From the NCBI GenBank assembly GCA_963978545.1, contig OZ021727.1:14077243-14141242 (forward strand): a DNA stretch of 64,000 bases, given 5' to 3'. Source of the DNA: Linyphia triangularis (taxonomy: Eukaryota > Arthropoda > Arachnida > Araneae > Linyphiidae). Of the stretch, positions 12,001-24,000 are shown one piece after another; position 1 is the stretch's first letter, and each line of letters begins with the position of its first letter. Below the pieces are notes generated by a model. That model was not told where the DNA came from. It ran no database searches and saw nothing but the letters and a program-made list of their open reading frames with translations. A program made the translations under genes and the position numbers.

Positions 12001-15000
12001 AAACTGGGGGTGTTGAACTTTGAACAACTTTCAATTCCCACTGTTTCCTTCATTTAATTTAGCAATTATTTTGGCTGTAAAAAATGACAGCTACCCTTTG
12101 CGCAAGCACGATTTTGACAAAAACCGTAACGCCAGGTGTAATGGCCAAAGTAGGTCAATCCGTTTGAAAGTAATACTGACCACAGACAACACACGGACCC
12201 ACAAACTTTTTTTCTAGAACACTTTTTTGATTCAGAATGTTCTGAAACATGAAGAAATGAAAAAAATTCTGCGATAAAAAGTTGAAAGATGAATGCCTGC
12301 AGCACAAGAATTCCTATTTATCGCAAAACATATCGATTTTTTAAAAATAAAAACGAAAACAGTAAATTACATTCTATCCAAATCTCAATTTAAATGCACT
12401 GACTAAATAAGTGACTATATATTTTTAACAATATACTTTACTATATATTTTTAACAATATATTTTACTATATATTTTTAAATCCCTTATATTAACTTCAC
12501 TTTTGTTTGAGTGTGCGTTTGAGCCTGGCGTACAAATCTGCGGATGCTTAATTAACCCCCTTCCATCATCCTATTGTCCTAAAACTTGGCCCATTAGCTT
12601 AAAGCCCATGACAATACATTGTATTAAATTTTTAGGGATGTAACTGTCACCAAAAGGTCGATTTTACCATCTAATGTCATCACAACACTAGCAAATAAAA
12701 TCCCATTGCTGGTTAAGACTTTTACCTGATGCCAAACTAAAATATTATAAAAATAAATAAAAAAATAAATTGGCTTGCGTGATAGCACGCATTTACGGCA
12801 CGTTCCAGAATAAATTAAATCAGTTATAATTTGATTACTGGATGAAGTCTTGTTGCCAGTATTCTTTCAATTAAGATAAACAATTGTTCGGGCATAAATC
12901 CCATATTAAGTTTTTTTTTTAATCGACGCAGAGTTTCGAAAGCATTTTAATAAATCATTTAAAAAAAAAAAATACTTTTATTGTTAATAAATTGATAATT
13001 CTTATAAGGGATTTGATTAAAAAATTTGTTTTTTATAGGTTAAATTATTAACACTCCTACTTTTCTTTTTTGATCATATACAAGCATTCAAACATGTTTC
13101 GTAAAAAGAGAAAACTGAAGCATAAAAGTGCCCAAGTGTAACATTTTATCTATTCCTAAATAATGAAAAAATAATAAAACATCAAGGCATGAATTCTAAA
13201 AATAGATCTCAAGGCCTTATTTTTCATAAAAAATAACAAAAAAGAAAGTATTTTCCAGGAATTGATAAATAAAATAAAAAGAATCCAGTCTCCATGCTAC
13301 GAGAAAAAGGCGCCACGCAACTATGAAACAAATAAGTAGTGCATTTTGTGTCTCTTGGTAGTTTATTTACTGCTGAAGATGATAGACACTTTTTACTGCA
13401 CTTTAATCGCACAAAAAATAGTTCTATGATTTAATTATGTCTGAACGGATAGTGAAGCAATTGTTGGCAGCACTAAAGTATAAGCAAATGAGTAGAGTAT
13501 TTGTGTTTATTGCTAAATTTTCAGCGTGTTTGCCGATTAACTTTTGAAATGTCAAAGAACTTATGGCTATAAGAAGGCAAGCTTCGCCAAAGCGTAAGTA
13601 AAGATATCACACGGATTTTCCAAGTTCAGACCACAAAACCCGCCAAACTGTAAGGTTTTCTAGGCGTGTGCCATTGCATTTGCACAGAGTTATATTGTCA
13701 TTTTGAAGACAGTATTTTTCACCAAACAGATGTCATGTTCATCAAATTTTGTCCATTGCATTGGTGAGAATTTTAAATTCTCCAAGAAAATGGAGAACTC
13801 ACACATAGCACAGTAAGTAATATATTATTCATTCTATTATTAAAATGAGTTTCAATAAGTTTAAATTAATTGTTCTAAAATTAACATTTATGTGTTTACC
13901 AACTATTCAATGATTTTTGTAGACAAGTCATTAAATTAATTTGCTTTTGTGTTCAATGAGTTCTGGTAATATTCGGAAGCTTTTTAAATTTTTGTATTAG
14001 TATTTTACAGAAGAAAATATTTTTTGAAATGTAAAACAGCTTAATTGTTTATGATCTAAGACGTTTTGAAACAAGGTTAACCAGATTTTGTGTTAAAAAG
14101 TGTTACATATCATTCAACTATGTTCTTTTATTTCATTGTAACTGACATTATTTGTATTGATTCATTAGTTTTTTTTTTTTTTTTTTGTCTTTATGCAAAT
14201 CTTTATGCAAGCAGAATGAACCCTGGTCATTAATAAGGTCTTGTCAAATATATTTATTTAAAATTTCAATTAATTAATTATTTTATTGTTTGTTTCAAAA
14301 CAGAATTTTACAAAGGAAAAACCTTTGTTAATTTTCAATGTATATATAGTTAGCTTCAAATCTAAAAAATTATTGTGTGGGGGCGCCAAAATGAATTCTT
14401 GCCCCGGGTAAAAAGTGACCTAGTTCCGTCTCTGTTTGGAGCAATTTTGGAGCAGATTCGCAAAAAATTGGAGCAGCAAAATTTAACTTTCAGAGGAGAA
14501 GAGAAAATGTAACAGCAAAATTCGAAGATATTAGTAGCAGAAATATAATAAATTGTATCTGATTTAATTTTTCTACATAAAACACATATTAATAAATATA
14601 AAATTATAAGATATACATAAAATTACAACAAAAAATATAATTTGTAAATAAAAAAAAACAATTTATACTTATTAGCATTTGACACTTCACGAACGGGTTT
14701 GCTATGCAAAACCAAGCTCTCTTTGCACGCTAAAAGTTTCATTTTAACACAAATACAGCTCGCTTAGATCTCTGAAAAGTTTAATTGCTACGCAAGCACA
14801 AGCTCGCTGAAAATTTATTGCTATGCAAGGACAGGCTCGCTTCACTCTCCCTAGAAGGTTCATTAGAGCCCCTTCCCCATCGAGAACCGAAAAATTTGCC
14901 CGTCGATACAATAACACAATCCCAATCACCCCTCTGAATTATTTTTACAAATGTTTATGAAAAGCAAAATTAGAAAGCAAAAACTACTTATGTTGAAAAT

Positions 15001-18000
15001 TTCGGAGCTCTAGATCTATTAGAAGTTGCTTTGTAAAAAATATTAATTAAAAACAAATTAAAATTTTAAAATTCTGTGTTTCAAAAGTCTATTTAGAAGT
15101 CCAAACCTACATAGGTTCAAAATTTCAGGTGTAACTATATTTTAAGTCGCTTCGTAAAAAAAAATTAATTAAAAAAAAAAATTAAAATTTTGACATTCTG
15201 TTTGTCAAATGTACAATCTGAAGGTCAAAACTACTTATACTGAAAATTTCTGAGCTGTAGCCTTATTAGAATTCGTTTTGTAATTTTTTTTTAATTAATT
15301 AAAAAAATTATTTAAAAAACTAATTAAATTTTAACATTCCGTTTATAAAAAGTCCAACTAAAAAAAGACCAAAACTACTTATGTTGAAAATTTCAGAGCT
15401 GTACCTCTATTTGAAGTCGTTTGATAAAAAAAAAAATTAAAAATGAACTAATTAAAATTTTAACATTCCGTTTGTCAAAGGTACAATCAGAAAGCCAAAA
15501 CTACTTATGTAAAAAATTGTATGTTAAGTTCTACACCTGTTTTAAGTAGCTTTCTACAGATCCACACGCTCTTTGTTTTATTATTATAAGACTCATTTGT
15601 ATAAAATTAGCAATTATTATAGCAAAAATAGCAATTACAGTAAAATTAAAATGTTTCTAAATTTTTGTGTATGTTCTAAAATTTTGTGAATTTTTTTTTA
15701 TTTTCCTAATCGGGTCAAATTCTGCGTCAAAATGGCGATTTTACCCTACATGCTGTTCTATAAACTTATAAAAAAAGTATTATTTTTATTTTTTTGAAAT
15801 CAGAAACATTCCAGGATTTTGATTAATTTCTGTTATACTTTATTTCAAATGCAAAACGGACGTTTAAAAGTTAATTACCAGCAACCAACAAGTAAAAATT
15901 ACAAAAAACAACCCTAAATTTAATAGAAGGCATCGTCATTACGCGTGTCCGAGCAGAAATATTCTTTTTAAATGCTTAGTAAAAATATTTGATGGTTATA
16001 TACCTTTAACTTTCCAATTCCTTTCTTCTTTATTTAGAGCAAGAGGATGTGATAAAAATCCGGCGAAACACACTTAATCAAGGTACGTACGAAATGGTCA
16101 TCCGTGCTAATTAGAAATTGGAAATTTTGAGGCTGCCCCTTAAATTCTATCTAGCAATGACGCACGTGATATCAACACTCGGCGATTTCAGTTTGTCCCG
16201 GTGCAAGACGTGGTTGAACACGAATGCGTATGCGTGAATGCCGATTTCAGAGATTGATTGCACGTGATTTTCCACATATTGCATTCTGTTGGGGAAAAAT
16301 CGAATGTTTTGCAAATTTGTGCAAAAACGGCCCTTGAGGTTGCCGTAATTTCGTCCCCACATAGATTTGACATGCGCGAGATGGTTTGGCACTTTCGCGT
16401 GCGCGTTTAAAAGAAGATTTAAAGCAAAATTGGCGCAGAATTGTGCTTAAATGTGGTTTTGTAGCAGGTTGGCGCAGGATACCACTTTTGGTGCAGAATT
16501 CCCACCCCTGAATAAGTATAACAATAATAAGTACATTTTTAAGTTATTTCTGTTTTGTTACTTTATTTTAAAAGCTTTGATCCACAAGAACCAAACTTAA
16601 ACACTCAAGCAATAAATGAAATGTCTAATTTGCTATCTGCTTATTAAATAAAATTTTATTTACTTTACCATCTATAACACATGTTATGTATTTTCTGAAT
16701 GCTAAATATATGCTAGTTATTAATGTTAAAATTTAGAAAAAAGAAATTAAAATTATTTTTAGAAAAATTAAAGCAAGTTTATAAGAATAATAAAGCCAAT
16801 TAAAATCAACAAAATGTGCATCACCATAAAGTTTATTGTTAAAAATACCTCTCAGCACAAAATGCTGATTCTGTATCAATATAAATTACTTTGCCTTCTA
16901 GACCTCCGAGGGAAATGGGTAGGGAAGCCAATATACTCAGCATAAAAGAAAATTGGGTTTTTCCAACTCCAGGTGGTCCCGTAATCTGCAGATTGAAATT
17001 ACAATTAGTCATTTTCTTTTATTTAATCAGAATGCTTCAATATAAACTAGAAATTACACAGAGATTGATAATTAAAATATTTTGCTACTTTAAAGGTTAG
17101 GCCACACATAACATATTCTGGGCAATTATGGAATATAGTGAAGAAGAAAGATTAATATATTTGAGGATAGAATCACCAGATCATTATCATTGCAGTGAAA
17201 GCATTCAAATACTTTGCTACTTTATTATCATTATTAAAATATTGCAGCATTCAAATATTTTGCTACTTTAAAGGGGATTGGTTAGGCCACACAAAAATAG
17301 TCTGGGAAAGTATGGAATATAATGAAGAAAGCAGATCAATTTATGTGTGGATAGAATCATCAGATTATTATTATAATTATTGCAGTACAAATTTATTAAT
17401 ACAACCAAGGAAGAGGAGCATATGAAGACAGGTCTTAACAGGTCAACAAATAGACGAATAGAACTAATTGAAACCATGTGTATTTACAGTAATTATTGTT
17501 GCATTTAATAATATAATGTAAAACTTAAAGATGGGTATACCTTTCACAGCATATTATGTATTCCAACTTTCCTCTACACAATTATCAGAAATACAGAGAT
17601 TGGGGAAAAGTTAAAACTTAATAACTTTAACTTTAAAACTAACTTACCTAAATTTAATTTTGACACAATTTTGAAAATTAAGTAATGGTATGGGTTTGCA
17701 AAGAACTGACAGAAGGAAAATAAATATAACTAATGTAATGAAGCTTGTGAGAAAGTTTTTTTAGAAAAAGGATTGAATTTGATTTTAATAGAAGCTGTGT
17801 TTAAAAGAATACAGCTTTGGTGGTAGAATGAAATCATTGGATTTTGTTACATATATAACAGTAATTATTGTTGCATTTAATAATATAAAACAAAACTTAA
17901 GAGTTGGTCAACTTTTCACTGTACATTATGTACTTTAACTTTCATTTGATTTCTTAAATAGGATTTTTAGAATGTAAATATTGGAAAAAGGTTGGATAGA

Positions 18001-21000
18001 ATTTTAGTAGATGTGTTTGAAAGTATTTAACTTTAGTGGTAGTATGAAATCATAGCATTTCTTTACATATTACAACAGTAATTATTGTTGTGTATATTAT
18101 ACAATGTAAAACCTAATGGTGGGTTAACCTTTCCCAGTGTTTAAGTCATGTAGAAATTTCTTAAGCGAACAACAAAAAAGTCACAATTTTCTTTTTAATA
18201 AGATGGTGAAACAGTTACAAATTCCATCAATCTTGATGTTTAATCTAATTAAATTTTTTTTACTATAAAATCATTATGAACTTTAAATATAAAGGGCAAT
18301 TCTCTGTTGTATGTACAAAACATTTTGGCTCTTTTTTCCACTCGTAAACAAATTAGAATGTTAAAATTCTGATGAATCTAACAGTTATGTTTTTGTTTCA
18401 TATCACTCTAGTTGGTTGCAAAGTTATGTTGAAATATGATTATTTTAAATAGGTCAACTATACATTTATAATCCAGTGACGCACGGGACATGTTTTTTAT
18501 TGAACCAACTCCAAAAGAAAAGAAAAAAATTCCCTCAACATTTGCTGTAGTTGCTTTTGCAACAAATTCCTTTTGAAAAATGTTCAAATGGAATGGAATG
18601 GAAATTTTTTGGTTAAAAGTAGAAGTTATTTACAACATCAAATAATTAAAAAAAATCTAATTATAAATAAATAAAAACACAATTTTAAATTATTCTTTAA
18701 AAAAAAACAATTGTTTTTTTTGAGAAAAAAAGCCCATTTGGTTTAAACCATGCCAACCCTGGTTTAATGTACTTCCATTTTTATTTCTTGCATGCCATAG
18801 TTTTGTTAATCACACTATTAATAATATAATCAAATCAACCAATGGTCAAATCGGCAGGTCAATGAATTTTATTCATTTTTGGTGTAAATGTAGTATTTGT
18901 ACATTGAATTAAAAAAATCATATTTTGAGATTTTTTTCAAAGTTAGTTTCAAAGTTATGTATTTTTGAAAATTTGAAAAATTCACAAATTTTGCATCATT
19001 TAACTATCTTTAAATGGTTGTAACTCAAGAACTAATCGACCTAAAGAGCTGAAATTTATGTCAATTTATTCAGTTTTATATTGTCTTTAATAAAATATAT
19101 AACACATGACAAAGTGTTTTTTAAACAATATTTATTTTTTTAATTAAAAATTTATTTATTTTTAATTTAAAATCGGAATTTTAATTTTTTTTGAAAAAAA
19201 ATAATTCTATTTAACCATCTTTTACAAACATTCTTGCAAAATTTCAAGATGGTACTCCCATGGTATCATAGGGAAAAAAAATTCTATGAGTAACTCTCTG
19301 GCTGATGCACAGGACATTTTGGCTCTTTTTTCTACTCGTAAATTGATAAGATTTATGAAACTAAGGTGAATCTAATAGTTATGTTTTCAATTTATATTAT
19401 ATTACTTGGTGACAAAGTTATATGGAAAAATAATTATTTTAACTAGGTCAAATATGCATTTATATCGTCTGACTCACAGGATACGGACGTGTCCCGTGCG
19501 TCTGACGATATAAATGCATACGTGACCTAGTTAAAATAATTATTTTTCCAGATAACTTTGTCACCAAGTAGAGCTATATAAAACAAAAGCAAAATTGCTA
19601 GATTGATAATGATTTTAGAATTCTACTTTATGAGTACAAAAAAGAGCTAAAATGTCTTGTGCTTAAAGCAGAGAATTGCCCATGTATGATTGTCTGCACA
19701 ATTTTTATATTAAAAAAAGTACATGTTGTTAGAAAGCAATTTAAGTATCGAATGTGGCCCATTTGAGTGTAAAATACTGTTTTCTAGTCATGTAAGTAAA
19801 TATCAATATTCAGATGAAATAATAGTCTGCCATTTGTTACACTATTTGAAGAAAAAGGTGTCTTGTCGATTCCAGTCTCAAAACTTGGTAAAAGTTTATC
19901 TCCTCAAACAACTATTTCAGTAAAGAATTTTTATGACGATGATGAAGTAAGCAGACAAATGCCTGGGAAAAAGGACTATGTTTCTGTGGGGAAGGATGCT
20001 TTAGGTAAGACAGTTCATATACAAAAGAGACTAATTTTGGGAAACTTACAAGAAGTACTTTTCAAAGTTTGCAGAGTTGAGACCGAAAAACTGTAAGATT
20101 GCTGGTGTCAGTGGTACACATTCTGTGTGTGTCTGCATAGCACACCATAATATTAAATTGATGATTGCTAGAGGTAATTTATGTAAAATCAAACTACCTA
20201 AATCTGATAATCCTCTTACAACATATAATGAGAATGCATGGCTAACATTATGTGCAATCCCCTCCAGAACAGTCATGGGTTTTAAACAACTATGAAAACT
20301 GTTCCAAAATTGATGATTTTAAAGATGCTCTGATGGGATGCCTTGTAGAAGATATGAATGATGAAAAATATCACGTATAAACAATGGTTTATTGTTGATC
20401 GTTGCACCTTTGAGACCATTGCTAAACCACTTGAAGATTTTAAGCAAGAGTTTGGTAACCAAATAACTAAACTCTCTCTAATAACTAAACTCTAAAATCT
20501 CTAAAACGACATTCAATTTTTTTTTTTTCTGAAAAGAATTGTCAATGGAAAAAAATGATTCTTTTAAAAGATCAAGTTAAAGAAGAGGTTAAAGTTTCTT
20601 TCCTTCATCCAAAAGGACCACACCAAGAAAAGCAGACCATCAGTTCCAAAAAACTTTATTTTGTGTAAATTGAATCCTATTACTGAAACAGATTGAGTAT
20701 GCTAAGTCCCGAAACAGGAGATGATAAGAGCTACAAAAATGTTGCTCCAGAAAAAAAATGTACTGTTTTAAGATGGCTGCTTCATTGCAGCAATGTGGGA
20801 GTTTAACTTAGCAAACTTTTAGCATTAGAATGTAAGCAAACGGTTTATTTTTGAAGTTCACCACCTTATATTGCTTACCTATTACAACCCTTAAGTTTAA
20901 ATGGTAATGTGCAAGAGTTTTACAGAATTTACAAACATATAGAACAGATATTTTTATTACCGTAGAATAGTAATAAAAGTACTGTAACAGTTTGGAATTT

Positions 21001-24000
21001 TTTTTGTTATAAAATGGTTAATTTAACCAAATAAATAAAATATAACAAAATAAACACTAATATTTTGTTTAGTAACTAAGCTAAACTTGCATAAATGGAA
21101 AATATTATTATTTTAGACATGAATTTATACTCAAATTACATTTTAACATCAGATAATAGTTTTTTTTTTAAAAATACCCAAACCTACATACAGATATAAT
21201 TTTTTGTGTTTATGATAAAATAAGAGTACCATCATGAAATTTGGTGAAAATGTTCCTAAGAGATGGCCAAATATAATATGTTTTTTCAAAAAAATTAAAA
21301 ATTCTGTTTTCAAGTTTTTGAAAAATATATAAGACAAATTTACAAAAAAAAATATTGTTTCAAGTAAGTTGATCATGTTATATATTCAATGAAAGACAGA
21401 AGAAAAAACTGAACAAAATGACACAAATACCAACCCTTTAGATCAAATAGTTCCAAAGTTACAGCCATTTAAAGATTGTGAAACTATGCAATATTTGTAA
21501 ATTTTTCAAAATTTAAAAAATTCGTAACTATGGAAGGAATCGACGGAATTTTTTTTTAATCGCACTGTTTTCATCTCAGAAGTAAGTTCACGCAGACAAA
21601 ATATTAAAACATTCCTACACATTGAGTTGAAAAATTATTTTTTTATTGGTTGATTTCGTGTGGAATGACCCCTTAGTACTATATACAAAGATACACTAAT
21701 TGAATTTTCTGCTAGATAATTTGAAAACAATCAGTCTTTAGTGGGTATGCTTATATACGGGTTCTTTTACTACCAATTTATTATATTTGCTGTTATTATA
21801 GTATGCAAAATTTACTACAGCATTATAAATCAATTCAGACTGAAAGTTTGGGAAAGTACATAGGTAAATATTTTGCTATTTTAAAAGTTATTTTAGTGCA
21901 TAGTAAGAAATACTTTTTGTAAAAAAATAAATACAATATAGTCACATTACCAGAAAAATGTTGCTTTATTCTGAAATTTAAATAGAAAAATGTATATGTA
22001 ACTGTAAAAAAAAGTATTTCAAACATACTTATTAATTTCTAACAATAATGGTATTTAGTTTTATAACAATTTAAATGAAATAGAAAGTCATAATCACAAA
22101 TATTTTTCCCGAGCATTAATATGTAAAACTTTAAAAATTTCTTACAATGTTTTAAATTAAAATTTAAGGCTTAAATCTAAGGGAGAAGATAGTTACAAAC
22201 CTCAGTTATGTTTCCAAATTGTAAACCACCTTGCAGTAAAAGATCTAAAGCATGTAAAGATGAAGGTAAAAATCCATTTGTTGGTGTTAGTTGTTGACTC
22301 ATATACATGTCATAAGCCTATAACAAGAATCTTGTCAGACAAAGTATGCAATGGGGAATGCATAATTTCATAAATTGATTTCACTTGAGTGGCATATGTT
22401 TCAGAAAATAAACTTAAATAAATTGAGGTGAAAAAAACCATACTGGTTTAAAGGAAAATAGCAGTTTCAACTTTAAATGAAAATTAACAAATTAGTTGAA
22501 TAAGTTTTTAGAAACTGAACACAGATTTTAACTTTTGATAAGAACTCCTAGAAAGGATTATTCCCTATACTTGCTATGTTATAATCTTCTAGTCCAGTTC
22601 ACTTAGAAACTACTTTAATAAAACCTTGAAGCTTGGTGAGTAGGTATGAAAATGAAATGACATAAATTAAAAACTCAAAAATAGCATTTAATATATTTTA
22701 TTTTATATTTGAAATCCTAACGTCAATGTCTATTCAGTGGTTCTACCTGCAATAGTCTTTTGCTTTTTTAATTTTCATTTATAAAATAAAATATTAGATG
22801 CTATTTTCGAGTTTTTAATTTATGTAATTTCATTAAGTAATCATTTTCGTACCTGGCCACCGAATTTCAAAGGTTTTATACAGAGTAGTTTCTAAATGAA
22901 CTGGGTTAGAAGATTATAACGTAGCGAGTAAAGAGAATGATCATTACTTACTAGGAGTTTCTCTTGAGGATTGTCAAAATTTACTAAAAAAACCTGCGAG
23001 GTTTTCATTATCATTACACGATATTAATTTATAAAGAATTTTTTTTTAAAAGTTAAGAATCAGTTGATATGAAAATCAAATTCTTGAAATATTTACAGGG
23101 AAAAAAAAATCATTAAAATAAAAGTCATAATGTTAAAATATACAGGGAATAAAACATTACTGTTTGGGTTGACGATACACATTTTTTACACACTTTCTGC
23201 CATAAGCTGTCTATTTCATTGCGTCTCAATCCAAGCAGCGTTTGCAATTCCAGTTTAGTATGAGATAAAACATCCTGAAAATAGAAAATAACAAGAATAT
23301 TATCTGCATACAATCTAATACATATCTCAAATGAATATCATGAATTACACAGATTCGCACGAAAGTCAAACAGTTATAGACTAATCATTTACAATATCCA
23401 ATATACTGTCAAGGCAGGTTTGTTTTTCTCACTATATACATCTTTTTTTTTTTTAAATACTTGTTATTCAAGAGTTTTCTTTTAAGAAAAAACAATGAAT
23501 TGCATTGTTCTGGATATGATACAAACATGTTTTTTAAGGAACACAAACTTTAAGATAATATTTCTCAGTGTTGGGTATTCCTTGATAGTAAGTACTAGTT
23601 TATAATTCTAAGGCTTTCTTTATTATTAAAAAGGAGGTGTGGATAAGCATGTTTTAAAATGTTCCGATATATAAAGCAGTATTTAATTATATTAATCGGT
23701 TGCATTTTTTAAAATTACAATAGAAAGTAAAAAATAATTATTATTTTAAATAACTTGTATATAAAAATTAAATACTGTATTACGCAATTTTTTTATCAAT
23801 TGTTATGTGGGTCATTCTATGGAAAATTTGGAATTTAATCAAGTAATAAAAAAAATTCTTCAAAAATTTTGATACTTATTTAAAGTACTAATACTATTAT
23901 AGTGGTCGAGATAAAATATTTTTATTCTTTTGTAAATACTATAAAAAGTAATGTTCATGGAAGGGATATGAGGTATAAAAGCCTGCAGATAATTATTTAA

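Larger units (their letters stand above)
11098..14434. mobile_element. hAT-type DNA transposon, nested, internally deleted
   Basis: Left end CAGTGCCGGAACTAGG at 11098; right end CCTAGTTCCGTCTCTG at 14419-14434, inverted. It is flanked by a perfect 8-bp direct repeat TTTGGAGC (11090-11097 and 14435-14442), the hallmark of hAT insertion. A start of a hAT-like protein is present at 11523; the rest of the transposase is missing. The insert splits the outer element just inside its left end. Confidence 0.88.
11064..16510. mobile_element. DNA transposon with CAGGGGTGGGAA ends, split by a nested hAT
   Basis: Left end CAGGGGTGGGAAGTGC at 11064; right end TTCCCACCCCTG at 16499-16510, inverted. Flanks are AATAAG on both sides, and the local tandem copy ATTGTAATAAATAAGTATAA at about 11025 resembles the expected empty site. 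Without the nested insert the element is about 2.1 kb. The right 400 bases are relatively GC-rich, with several short open frames but no recognisable protein. Confidence 0.75.
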
